Source of the DNA: Chitinophaga niastensis
GTDB lineage: Bacteria > Bacteroidota > Bacteroidia > Chitinophagales > Chitinophagaceae
Reading direction: 5' to 3'
NCBI RefSeq assembly: GCF_003014755.1
Contig: NZ_PYAW01000003.1
Span: forward strand, 1 to 64,000
DNA: 64,000 bases
Each line of letters starts with the position of its first letter. Position 1 is the stretch's first letter. Of this stretch, positions 36,739-45,155 are shown piece after piece. A program made the position numbers and the translations under genes. The notes under the pieces were generated by a model, which was not told where the DNA came from, ran no database searches, and saw nothing but the letters and a program-made list of their open reading frames with translations.

Positions 36739-38814
36739 ATGAAACGCTTAGCGGATTTTAGAAATATAGGTATCATGGCTCACGTAGACGCAGGGAAAAC
36801 TACCCTGACAGAACGCATGCTGTACTTCACCGGCATTACACACAAACTGGGTAACGTGGACGAGGGAAATACCGTGATGGACAGTGACCCACAGGAAGAA
36901 AAAAGAGGTATCACTATTTCATCTGCAGCGATTACTACCTATTGGAAACATAATAACAATACCTGGCAGGTAAATATTATTGATACGCCCGGCCACGTGG
37001 ATTTCACAGCGGAAGTAGAACGATCATTGCGTGTATTGGATAGTGCAATAGCGGTATTCTGCGCCCGCTCCGGTGTACAGCCGCAATCAGAAACAGTATG
37101 GCATCAGGCGAATCATTATAATATACCCCGTATTGTGTTCATTAATAAAATGGACCGGCAGGGCGCCGACTTTCAACGTGTTGTGAAAGAGATACGGCAA
37201 CGGCTAAACGCTAATGTATTACCGGTACAATTGCCCATTGGCGCAGAAGATACTTTTACGGGTGTGGTAGATCTCATAAAAATGAAAGCATTGGTATGGA
37301 ACAGTGAAGATGGTAAAACATATGACGAACTGGAAATCCCTGCAGACATGCAAACAGTGGCCCGTGAAGGACGTAATTATCTGCTGGAAGAATTATCATT
37401 ACTGGATGAGTCCTTGCTGAATAAATACACCGCTGATCCGGACAGCATCACGGCAGATGACATATACACCGCCTTACGCGGTGCTACCATCCGCATGGAA
37501 GCAGTGCCGGTACTCGCAGGTGCAGCGTATAAAAACAAGGGCATACAACCCCTGCTCGACGCAGTGGTTACGTATCTCCCTGCTCCTGTGGATATTCCGC
37601 AGGTAAGCGCCATGGATCCGTTAACAGATGAACCGGTGATGATCAATACCAACGAAACAGCGCCGCTGGCGGGTCTTGCTTTCAAAATCATCACAGATGA
37701 TTACGTAGGGAAGTTAACGTTAGTACGTATCTATGCCGGCACTCTGAAAAGTGGCGACACCCTCTGGAACAGCCGTACTGGCCGTAAAGTAAGGATCAGC
37801 CGTTTGATGCGTATCATGTCCGATAAATATGAAACGATAGATGAAATCAGTGCAGGCGACATCGGCGCGGTGGTAGGTTTAAAAGATGTAAAAACCGGCG
37901 ATACATTGTCGCATCCGGACCATCCGCTTTTACTGGAAAAGATCAGCTTCCCGGAACCAATGATCGGCTACGCGATAGAAGCAAAATCAGCAAAGGATTC
38001 GGACAAACTGGGCGAAGCCCTGGCGCGCCTGCTGGAGGAAGATCCTACGCTGAGTGTAGCCGTAGACACGGCCACTGGTCAAACCATCCTGAAAGGAATG
38101 GGCGAACTGCACCTGGAAGTGGTATTGGAAAAACTGTCGGCAGAACATCACCTGGAAGTAAACAGAGGGAAACCACAGATTGCCTACAAGGAAATATTCA
38201 CGAAAGCCATTACCCACCGCGAGGTGTACAAAAAACAAAATGGCGGCTCCGGCAATTTTGCAAACATCGAATTTGAAATATCGCCACGGGAAGATGATGT
38301 AGCCGGACTGGAATTCATCAACGAAATAAAAGGTGGATCCATTCCTAAAGAGTTCATCCCTGCTATCAGCAAAGGCTTTGAGGCCGCCATGCATAATGGT
38401 GCCCTGGCAGGTTACCCGGTGAAATCTATGCGGGTACGGTTACTGGATGGAGCCATCCATCCTACTGATTCGCACGCATTGGATTTTGAACATGCCGCTA
38501 TCATCGGATTCAAAAACAGCGCTACCAAAGCAGCGCCACGTTTACTGGAACCATGGATGAAAGTGGAAGTCACCATGCCGGAAGAATATACCGGTATCCT
38601 GACAGGTGATCTGAACAGACGTCGTGGTATCATTAAACATATGGAAATGAATGCGCAGGTGCAGGAGATCACTGCACAGGTGCCGTTGGCGGAATTATTC
38701 GGTTATATAACGGTGTTGCGTACACTCTCTTCGGGAAGAGCCTCAGCTTCATTAACGTTTGATGGGTACCAGACCGTTCCTGATAGTATTGCGAAAGAGA
38801 TCCTGGCTAAATAA
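36739..38814 (+). CDS. Elongation factor G paralogue
   Basis: 691 aa from the ATG at 36739 ([11 protein letters not shown]); an in-frame start at 36628 would run through the second terminator hairpin and is rejected. G motifs: [10 protein letters not shown] (G1), RGITI (G2), DTPGHVDF (G3), NKMDRQG (G4). All five EF-G domains are covered, including domain [15 protein letters not shown]. The switch I region ([20 protein letters not shown]) resembles EF-G2/GFM2-like paralogues more than the housekeeping FusA. Such paralogues act in translocation or ribosome recycling; some relatives protect ribosomes from antibiotics. It is a single gene, not next to rpsL, rpsG or tuf, which supports a secondary copy. 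Expression appears controlled by the upstream tandem attenuators. Confidence 0.88.
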   Translation: MKRLADFRNIGIMAHVDAGKTTLTERMLYFTGITHKLGNVDEGNTVMDSDPQEEKRGITISSAAITTYWKHNNNTWQVNIIDTPGHVDFTAEVERSLRVLDSAIAVFCARSGVQPQSETVWHQANHYNIPRIVFINKMDRQGADFQRVVKEIRQRLNANVLPVQLPIGAEDTFTGVVDLIKMKALVWNSEDGKTYDELEIPADMQTVAREGRNYLLEELSLLDESLLNKYTADPDSITADDIYTALRGATIRMEAVPVLAGAAYKNKGIQPLLDAVVTYLPAPVDIPQVSAMDPLTDEPVMINTNETAPLAGLAFKIITDDYVGKLTLVRIYAGTLKSGDTLWNSRTGRKVRISRLMRIMSDKYETIDEISAGDIGAVVGLKDVKTGDTLSHPDHPLLLEKISFPEPMIGYAIEAKSAKDSDKLGEALARLLEEDPTLSVAVDTATGQTILKGMGELHLEVVLEKLSAEHHLEVNRGKPQIAYKEIFTKAITHREVYKKQNGGSGNFANIEFEISPREDDVAGLEFINEIKGGSIPKEFIPAISKGFEAAMHNGALAGYPVKSMRVRLLDGAIHPTDSHALDFEHAAIIGFKNSATKAAPRLLEPWMKVEVTMPEEYTGILTGDLNRRRGIIKHMEMNAQVQEITAQVPLAELFGYITVLRTLSSGRASASLTFDGYQTVPDSIAKEILAK

Positions 38815-38849
38815 AAAAAATGCTCCGGTGATTTACCGGAGCATTTTTT
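38813..38849. terminator. Bidirectional intrinsic terminator
   Basis: ATGCTCCGGT and ACCGGAGCAT form a 10-bp stem with A-run before and T-run after, serving the EF-G gene on plus and the 214-aa gene on minus. Confidence 0.85.
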
Positions 38850-38866
38850 ATTTATTTAAAAATTTC

Positions 38867-39511
38867 TCATCCCACTTCTTTTTTAAAATCATCTATTTCT
38901 TTCAGAAACTCCCGGGCTTTCGCAATTGATTTTCCGCCATCATTCCATAGCAAAGCTTTTACCCATTTTTTATCTTTGTTTTTGAAAGATATATTCCGGT
39001 ATAACCAAAGCGCCAGAAAAGTGAGGGCACCGGTGATAGTGATCTGAATAACCCAGTAAAGCGTTCCCCCATGGGTGATCATATAATTTGGGATAAAAAA
39101 GATAGAATAACCGGGCATAGACAACCACATTACACGCATAAACTTAATAGCAGACACCTGCAATATGGCCAGCTGTTCCTGTGTTTCGGTGATGCTGGCG
39201 CTGTAGTTGATACTATTAATCAGCCGGATCTGCTGAATATACCCTATCATAGCAATGATACTGAAAACAATGCTCGATAAGGCACCTACGGCAAAGAAAA
39301 ACTGGTGCCAGCCGTGATACAAAAGAAATCCTACAAAGAGCACCCAAAAGACACCTAATACTACCGCAATAGTGCTAAACCGCACCAATGGCCGGAAAGA
39401 TAACCGCACCTGCTGCGACTGTATCATTTCAATTATATGAAGGTTCACTTTCATGGATTTATCCAACCTGGCATCATAGGCCTGCCAGATGGCTTTTAAA
39501 TCTGCTTCCAT
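38867..39511 (-). CDS. Four-helix membrane protein paired with ECF sigma factor
   Basis: 214 aa. Membrane segments are at about 45-65, 70-91, 126-146 and 151-171, with a short cytoplasmic N-terminus and a charged C-terminal tail. There is no zinc-binding anti-sigma motif. It follows the sigma gene by 8 bases, so it may act as an atypical membrane anti-sigma partner, as often seen in Bacteroidota. Family not recognised with certainty. Confidence 0.75.
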   Translation of the reverse strand: MEADLKAIWQAYDARLDKSMKVNLHIIEMIQSQQVRLSFRPLVRFSTIAVVLGVFWVLFVGFLLYHGWHQFFFAVGALSSIVFSIIAMIGYIQQIRLINSINYSASITETQEQLAILQVSAIKFMRVMWLSMPGYSIFFIPNYMITHGGTLYWVIQITITGALTFLALWLYRNISFKNKDKKWVKALLWNDGGKSIAKAREFLKEIDDFKKEVG

Positions 39512-39519
39512 GGTATTGT

Positions 39520-40026
39520 TTATTTATGGTTTGAAAAATTTTGTTTTAACCGGGCTTTTAACCGGCTTAGCTTTGTAGCCACATTCGTTTCTGTGATACC
39601 GAGGATCTCTCCTATTTCGCGGTAACTTTTTTCTTCCAGGTAAAGGATCATCAATGCCCTGTCCAGCTCATTAAACTGATTTATATATTGCTGTAATAAA
39701 CTGATCTGCTCTTCTATCTCTTCCACCGGCTCCTCCACCTCTTCTATTGCTATCAAATGCTCCGTCACAGGCACAGTCCTGTTACTGCTTTTCCCCTTCC
39801 GGTAAAAGGAGATAGCCACATTTAACGCAATGCGATACATCCAGGTGGTAAACTTATAATCTGCATTATAGGAAGAAGATGATTTCCATAGCTGGTAAAT
39901 AATCTCCTGTGCCAGATCCTCGCGGGCATACTGGTTATAGCAATAGGAGGTGCATATCTTAAAAATAATACGCCTGTTCTCCTGTATTAGCTGTAAAAAT
40001 GCTGCTTTATCCGGTATAGTGTTCAT
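39520..40026 (-). CDS. ECF-type RNA polymerase sigma factor
   Basis: 168 aa with sigma region 2 at about 15-85 (DLAQEIIYQLWKS, FTTWMYRIALNVAISFYRK) and region 4 at about 115-165 (LYLEEKSYREIGEILGITET, VATKLSRLKARL). It redirects RNA polymerase to a specific promoter set. The signal and regulon are unknown; the adjacent membrane protein is the likely regulator. Confidence 0.92.
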   Translation of the reverse strand: MNTIPDKAAFLQLIQENRRIIFKICTSYCYNQYAREDLAQEIIYQLWKSSSSYNADYKFTTWMYRIALNVAISFYRKGKSSNRTVPVTEHLIAIEEVEEPVEEIEEQISLLQQYINQFNELDRALMILYLEEKSYREIGEILGITETNVATKLSRLKARLKQNFSNHK

Positions 40027-40141
40027 TGAATGCGGGTAATGTCTTGCTATATTATTCGCAAAGCGGGGCAGATAATCACAGGTAAGATAGATTTTTTTAT
40101 AGGGTGAGAAAAATGCAATCTAATAGGGGTGAGATAAAAGA

Positions 40142-40173
40142 GAAGTCTTATAGTAGCGTCACTATAAGGCTTC
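40142..40173 (-). terminator. Hairpin after toxin-antitoxin operon
   Basis: 13-bp stem (40142-40154 with 40161-40173, one wobble) lies 12 bases after the PIN gene stop on the minus strand. The following T content is weak, so termination efficiency is uncertain. Confidence 0.5.
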
Positions 40174-40184
40174 CATTCATAAAA

Positions 40185-40571
40185 TCAATTCCAGAGTATT
40201 CTACTGGTGTAGCTTCCAAAGTTTTCGTCCTTACTTACAATAGTAAAATGCTCAACAATACCCTGCGCTAATATAATTCTGTCAAATGGATCTCTATGAT
40301 GCCATTCAAGGGAAAGGAGTTTTTGTATATGACTAAAAGTAATAGGCAAGATTTCAATATCGTTATCTTCAAGAATTTCAATTATTTTATTAAAATCTGA
40401 TTTCAATTCAAGTTTTTTCAGACTAATCTTGATGGCCATTTCCCATATACTGCCAATACTGAGATAACATTTATTATTAACATTTTTTATAGCGGCAACT
40501 ACCTTTGGTGGGAGCGAATCATCACCAGCCACAAACCAGATAAAAGCATGCGTGTCCAGCAGTAATTGCAT
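40185..40571 (-). CDS. PIN-domain toxin (VapC-like)
   Basis: 128 aa with the acidic PIN active-site set: LLLDTHAFIW (Asp6), SIGSIWEMAIK (Glu), RDPFDRIILAQ (Asp) and VSKDENF (Asp). PIN toxins of this type cut RNA using Mg2+. It overlaps the antitoxin-like gene by one base (TAATG), the normal antitoxin-toxin order. The RNA target is unknown. Confidence 0.88.
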   Translation of the reverse strand: MQLLLDTHAFIWFVAGDDSLPPKVVAAIKNVNNKCYLSIGSIWEMAIKISLKKLELKSDFNKIIEILEDNDIEILPITFSHIQKLLSLEWHHRDPFDRIILAQGIVEHFTIVSKDENFGSYTSRILWN

Positions 40572-40774
40572 TATTGATAATCTTTAAAATCATCAATTGG
40601 TGCATCAAAATCAGCCGAAACTTTAAAAAAACCTTTGGCATACCCAAATTTTCTTTCTTTCAGGTTCTTCTTTGATCTTGATTTCTGCTTCAGAAACTCA
40701 ACAAAATCTTTTACCTCTTTCTTAAGATCTGCCGGTAAAGAAGAGATTTGTGTATACAATTGAATATCTGTCAT
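40571..40774 (-). CDS. DUF2281-like antitoxin
   Basis: 67 aa. The start, DIQLYTQISSLPADLKKEVKDFVEFL, matches DUF2281 proteins found beside PIN toxins, with a disordered C-terminus that would wrap the toxin (FDAPIDDFKDY). Together with the downstream gene it forms a small type II toxin-antitoxin module. Confidence 0.8.
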   Translation of the reverse strand: MTDIQLYTQISSLPADLKKEVKDFVEFLKQKSRSKKNLKERKFGYAKGFFKVSADFDAPIDDFKDYQ

Positions 40775-40838
40775 ATTCGTCTGATTTTTACTTTTTATTC
40801 ATCTTTCAAATATAAACAAAATCTCTCGCATTTATAAT

Positions 40839-41432
40839 TCACCGCACCTTCACACTATCCTCCCGCACATCCTGGTAAAACTGCTTTACCAGCCTGCTGT
40901 CCGGCAGTGAATTGAGTACCGCAATAAACCATTTACCTCCCTTCTGCACTACTTTGCCTTTGTAATATCCCATAGACATTAGCTGAATCTGTCCTGTGGT
41001 CAGATCTGTCCATAGCCAGGCACTATACATGCTTACTTTCACCGTATCATCTGCACCCGGGAAAAACTGCATATTGGTAATCATGTGCCGGGTCTGATAA
41101 TGTGTATCCTTAATGCTTTTCTGCAATTCACCTATTTTAGCAGACCAGTTCTGCTTGCCTTTCAATTTCACACCATCTATTTCACCACGAATGCTGTCAT
41201 CCATATACTCCAGGCATTTATCCAGTGCACCATTATCGAAGTGCTCACAAAAACTGAGTACCACTTTTTCAATATGCTGCTGATCTCTATAACGGATACC
41301 GCTATACGAATTACTGTCAGGCAAAACAGTACTGCTTTTTAGCAAAGGATTTTGTTTGGGAGATGAATTACAGGAAATGATCCATAAAAAACTGCAGATA
41401 AGTACTGCGACTGGAAGAGTAGGTTTGAGCAT
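40839..41432 (-). CDS. Lipoprotein with NTF2-like domain
   Basis: 197 aa from the ATG at 41432 (MLKPTLPVAVL); a TTG start 24 bases upstream is less likely. The lipobox is LWIISC. The mature part (VVLSFCEHFDNGALDKCLEYMDDSIRGEIDG, then three strands) resembles the NTF2/SnoaL cone fold. No active site is clear. Function unknown. Confidence 0.7.
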   Translation of the reverse strand: MLKPTLPVAVLICSFLWIISCNSSPKQNPLLKSSTVLPDSNSYSGIRYRDQQHIEKVVLSFCEHFDNGALDKCLEYMDDSIRGEIDGVKLKGKQNWSAKIGELQKSIKDTHYQTRHMITNMQFFPGADDTVKVSMYSAWLWTDLTTGQIQLMSMGYYKGKVVQKGGKWFIAVLNSLPDSRLVKQFYQDVREDSVKVR

Positions 41433-41543
41433 CAGGCGAATTTTATGATATAACAAAACATATGCATAATATGTTTTAATATATCATAAAATTTCACCAG
41501 CGCGATGGAGTTTCCTACGGGAGATATTTTTACAGATAATTAC

Positions 41544-42581
41544 CTATAATGGGCAGTTCTGATGATAATCAATCAGTTCAATAGGAGCATTAGCTAACTC
41601 AATGCCTTTATAATAAGCTTCAATTTCATCCAATACTTCTTCTACTTCTTCAACTGTTTTCATTATTACCAGGCGGCTGCGGAATTGTTTGATATCAGGC
41701 AGTCCTTTGAGATAATTAGCATAACAACCACGCATTTCATTGATCCCCTGTACAGGTCCCTTCCATTCTACAGATAAACGCAGGTGTTTTTTGCTCACAG
41801 CAATACGCTCTTCCAGCGTGGGTCCTGCCATGATTTCACCGGTTTGCACATAATGTTTGATCTCACGGAATAGCCATGGGTAGCCAATTACAGCGCGACC
41901 TATCATAATACCATCAACACCATAGCGGTTCTTATATTCCAGGGCTTTCTGCGGACTATTAATATCTCCATTACCAAAAATGGGAATATGTATACGGGGA
42001 TTGTTCTTTACTTTGGCAATCAGCGACCAGTCAGCTTCGCCTTTGTACATCTGGCAACGGGTACGTCCGTGAATGGCCAGTGCTTTGATGCCTACATCCT
42101 GCAGACGTTCTGCCACTTCTTCAATATTTTTGGAATCTTCATCCCAGCCCAGTCTCGTTTTCACGGTAACAGGCAGTTTAGTAGCCTTTACACAGGCATC
42201 TGTCAGCCGTACCATCAGGTCCAGATCCTTCAATACGCCTGCTCCTGCTCCTTTTCCGGCCACCTTTTTTACAGGGCATCCAAAGTTGATGTCCAGCAAA
42301 TCGGGATTGGTAACATCTACTATCTTTGCAGCCATCGCCAAGCTGTCCTCATCTCCACCAAATATCTGAATACCAACAGGACGTTCGTACTCAAAAATAT
42401 CCAGTTTCCTCCTGCATTTAATCGCATCCCGGATCAACCCTTCGCTTGAAATAAATTCAGTATACATCAGGTCGGCCCCCGCGTCCTTGCAGATAGCGCG
42501 GAACGGAGGATCGCTCACATCTTCCATTGGTGCCAGCAGCAATGGAAAATCGGGTAGCGTTATGTTGTCAATCTTTACCAA
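41544..42581 (-). CDS. dusB: tRNA-dihydrouridine synthase B
   Basis: 345 aa from a TTG at 42581, giving VKIDNITLPDFPLLLAPMED; longer frames would begin in the promoter (-7 box at 42607-42614). FMN-dependent TIM barrel with the catalytic Cys in INFGCPVKKVAGKGAGAG, plus AIHGRTRCQMYKGEADW and GNGDINSP for FMN and tRNA contacts. It reduces specific uridines in the tRNA D-loop using NADPH. Family assignment is strong; the exact uridine position is assumed from the DusB group. Confidence 0.9.
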   Translation of the reverse strand: MVKIDNITLPDFPLLLAPMEDVSDPPFRAICKDAGADLMYTEFISSEGLIRDAIKCRRKLDIFEYERPVGIQIFGGDEDSLAMAAKIVDVTNPDLLDINFGCPVKKVAGKGAGAGVLKDLDLMVRLTDACVKATKLPVTVKTRLGWDEDSKNIEEVAERLQDVGIKALAIHGRTRCQMYKGEADWSLIAKVKNNPRIHIPIFGNGDINSPQKALEYKNRYGVDGIMIGRAVIGYPWLFREIKHYVQTGEIMAGPTLEERIAVSKKHLRLSVEWKGPVQGINEMRGCYANYLKGLPDIKQFRSRLVIMKTVEEVEEVLDEIEAYYKGIELANAPIELIDYHQNCPL

Positions 42582-42606
42582 AGTCAATAATTTTTTCCGG
42601 AAACCG

Positions 42607-42614
42607 CAAAGATA
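42607..42614 (-). promoter_or_regulatory. -7 box of dusB
   Basis: TATCTTTG on the minus strand, exact TAnnTTTG match, 25 bases before the TTG start. Its -33 region would fall in palindromic element B1. Confidence 0.5.
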
Positions 42615-42620
42615 ATGCAA

Positions 42621-42721
42621 TTAAAAATTACGAATTGCGAATTGCGAATTACGAATTACGGTTATCCGCGAAGATCTTCCCGTTGATCCGTAATTCGCAA
42701 TTCGTAATTCGTAATTTTTAA
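42621..42721. repeat. Palindromic element B1 (heptamer arms)
   Basis: Arms of about 37 bp, one mismatch, made of tandem heptamers ACGAATT/GCGAATT. The central part holds CCGCGAAGATCTTCC and GTTGATC. It occupies the divergent promoter region between dusB and the ergothioneine operon. The loop is closely related to that of B2 at 62386. Confidence 0.85.
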
Positions 42722-42778
42722 ATATATTTATTATCCTCCCGGGCATAATATTTGGCCCCGCTCTTTAAAGATGTCAAT

Positions 42779-44161
42779 ATGGAAAAATTTGACGCTATTG
42801 TAATTGGTTCCGGTCAGGGTGGTACACCCCTGGCAAAAAAACTGGCGAAAAAAGGATGGAAAACAGCCATCATTGAACAACGGTACCTCGGTGGCACCTG
42901 CATCAATGACGGATGTACACCCACCAAAGCCATGATAGCCTGCGCTAAAGTGGCCAACACCATTGCCCACAGCAAAACCTGGGGCATTCATAACAATGGA
43001 TACACCATTGATCTCCCTTATATTGTGGCAAGAAAAAATGATATCGTTGAGCAATTCCGGAACGGTACGGCAAAAGGCCTGGAAAGTACGGAAGGTGTAA
43101 CGGTCATCTTTGGCAGCGCCGCTTTCAGCGGTCATAAAACCATCCGGGTAGCCCTGCACAATGGCGGCAAAAGCACACTCACCGCAGAACATATCTTTAT
43201 CAATACCGGCGCTACGCCATTAATACCACCCATACCAGGGCTCTCAGATGTGCCCTACCTCACCTCCACTACTATGCTCGATGAAATTGCTGTACCAAAG
43301 GACCTCATCATCCTGGGCGGCAGTTATATTGCATTGGAAATGGGGCAACTCTATCAGCGTTTAGGCAGTAACGTTATGATCATCGAAACAGCACCACAAC
43401 TGGTATCAAAGGAAGATGCAGATGTAGCGGCTGTAATAAAAAAATTCATGGAAGCGGAAGGCACCAGGGTATTTACCGGCACCACCGCAGAACGCATCTC
43501 TAAAACACCTGCCGGCATCGCTGTAGATATTATCACCGGCACCCGTAAAACAACACTAACGGGATCACATATACTGATAGCTACCGGTCGCAAGTCACAA
43601 TCTGCTGCTTTACAATTAGCTAACACAAATGTAATAACAGATGAAAAAGGGTTTATACAGGTAAATGATCGCCTGGAAACCAGCGCACCGGGCATCTACG
43701 CTATCGGTGATGTAAAAGGCGGGCCGGCATTCACACATATCTCTTACAATGATCATCTCATCATCTATAAAAATTTGTTTGAAAATGCTAACTTGTCGAT
43801 CAAATCAAGGCAAGTGCCCTATTGTATGTTTACTGACCCTCAACTGGGTCGCATAGGCATTACAGAAAAAGAAGCGCTAAAAGACGGTATTCCTGTGAAA
43901 ATAGCTTGCCTGGGTATGGATAAAATAGCAAGAGCCATAGAAACGGGGCAAACAACAGGTTTCATGAAAGCCATTGTACACGCAAATACCGACGTGCTGC
44001 TAGGTGCCGCTATCATTGGCACCGAAGGTGGAGAAACAATGTCTATCCTGCAAATGGCCATGTTAGGAGGTATAACGGCCATGCAGATACGGGAAATGAT
44101 CTTTGCACATCCGTTGTACGCAGAGTCACTAAATAATCTTTTTATGACATTGGAAAAATAG
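42779..44161 (+). CDS. FAD-dependent pyridine nucleotide-disulfide oxidoreductase
   Basis: 460 aa from the ATG at 42779 (MEKFDAIVIG); an upstream TTG frame is less likely. FAD-binding GSGQGGTPLA at 10-19, redox-active disulfide Cys41-x4-Cys46 (GGTCINDGCTPTKA), NAD(P)-binding LGGSYIALEMG, second FAD motif GIYAIGDVKGG, and C-terminal AHPLYAESL with the partner His-Glu. This is the lipoamide dehydrogenase/mercuric reductase/glutathione reductase family; the substrate is not determined. It lies 43 bases before the ABC ATPase of the ergothioneine operon, so it may reduce a low-molecular-weight thiol disulfide. Confidence 0.88.
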   Translation: MEKFDAIVIGSGQGGTPLAKKLAKKGWKTAIIEQRYLGGTCINDGCTPTKAMIACAKVANTIAHSKTWGIHNNGYTIDLPYIVARKNDIVEQFRNGTAKGLESTEGVTVIFGSAAFSGHKTIRVALHNGGKSTLTAEHIFINTGATPLIPPIPGLSDVPYLTSTTMLDEIAVPKDLIILGGSYIALEMGQLYQRLGSNVMIIETAPQLVSKEDADVAAVIKKFMEAEGTRVFTGTTAERISKTPAGIAVDIITGTRKTTLTGSHILIATGRKSQSAALQLANTNVITDEKGFIQVNDRLETSAPGIYAIGDVKGGPAFTHISYNDHLIIYKNLFENANLSIKSRQVPYCMFTDPQLGRIGITEKEALKDGIPVKIACLGMDKIARAIETGQTTGFMKAIVHANTDVLLGAAIIGTEGGETMSILQMAMLGGITAMQIREMIFAHPLYAESLNNLFMTLEK

Positions 44162-44204
44162 CCGTCAATCTGAGTATATTTTTCCCCATTCCCATGAATT
44201 GCTC

Positions 44205-45149
44205 ATGATTAAACTGGATCATGTTACAAAGTATTTCAACACAGCAAAAAAAGCAGTAGATGATATCTCCTTTGAAGTACAGGAAGGAGAAACACTGGTA
44301 TTGCTGGGCACCAGCGGCTGTGGCAAAACCACAACCCTGCGCATGATCAACCGCCTCCTGGATCCCGGTAGCGGCCACATCTATGTAAACGGAAAAGATG
44401 TACAACAACAATCACCGGCTGTTCTTCGCAGGAGTATTGGATATGTCCTGCAAAACACCGGCTTGTTCCCGCATTATACGGTCAGTGAAAACATCGGCAC
44501 AGTGCCGGCATTGTTGCAATGGGACAAAACACGCATCCGTAACCGCACTATAACGTTAATGGATAAACTCCGTTTACCGGCAGCCACCTATGCAGAAGTG
44601 TATCCCCATCAACTCAGTGGCGGACAGCAACAACGGGTTGGCCTGGCAAGGGCACTGGCAGCAGATCCGCCGGTATTACTGCTGGATGAACCCTTCGGTG
44701 CACTGGATCCGTTAACGCGCATCAGTATACGAAAAGAATTCAAAGCACTGGATGAACTCAATAGCAAAACGATCATCCTGGTAACACACGATGTAGAAGA
44801 AGCTTTTGAACTGGGCGATCGTATCTGCTTAATGAACGAAGGACGTATTCAACAGCTGGGACCCGCTACTGCATTGCTCTTTAAACCCGCTAATGATTTT
44901 GTGCAAACTTTTTTAGATCCGCAACGATTACAACTGGAACTGAAATCGCTGTTATTACAGGACCTCTGGCCCTTTCTTACTACCAAAGATATCCCTGCCG
45001 GCTTACAGCAACTTCCCGCTGAAAGCTCCTGTTGGGAAGCATTGGCAGCAATGACCCATAGCCCGGTAACTGTTGTCTGCGACCAGGAACAAAAAGAAAT
45101 AGATGGTAACGCATTAATGGATGCTATAGCCTCCTATAAAAAACAATAA
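44205..45149 (+). CDS. ABC transporter ATPase, candidate EgtV-like
   Basis: 314 aa from the ATG at 44205. Walker A is GTSGCGKTTT, signature LSGGQQQRVGLARAL, Walker B VLLLDEPFGALD, and H-loop VTHDVEEAF. It belongs to the OpuBA/ProV-like group for quaternary amines. Only 6 bases separate it from the permease/binding fusion. EgtU/EgtV, an ergothioneine importer, has this same two-gene layout in some bacteria; the adjacent egtB and egtD genes make ergothioneine or its precursor a likely substrate, though betaine or choline cannot be excluded. Confidence 0.9.
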   Translation: MIKLDHVTKYFNTAKKAVDDISFEVQEGETLVLLGTSGCGKTTTLRMINRLLDPGSGHIYVNGKDVQQQSPAVLRRSIGYVLQNTGLFPHYTVSENIGTVPALLQWDKTRIRNRTITLMDKLRLPAATYAEVYPHQLSGGQQQRVGLARALAADPPVLLLDEPFGALDPLTRISIRKEFKALDELNSKTIILVTHDVEEAFELGDRICLMNEGRIQQLGPATALLFKPANDFVQTFLDPQRLQLELKSLLLQDLWPFLTTKDIPAGLQQLPAESSCWEALAAMTHSPVTVVCDQEQKEIDGNALMDAIASYKKQ

Positions 45150-45155
45150 GCCCGC

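Noticed and set aside
36739..38814. Tetracycline ribosomal protection protein
   Set aside because: Length and motifs fit EF-G as well or better, and the Tet(M) specific C-terminal features cannot be shown by eye; kept only as an alternative.
42779..44161. Mercuric reductase
   Set aside because: No N-terminal heavy-metal domain, no C-terminal vicinal Cys pair and no mer genes nearby; the wider family name is safer.
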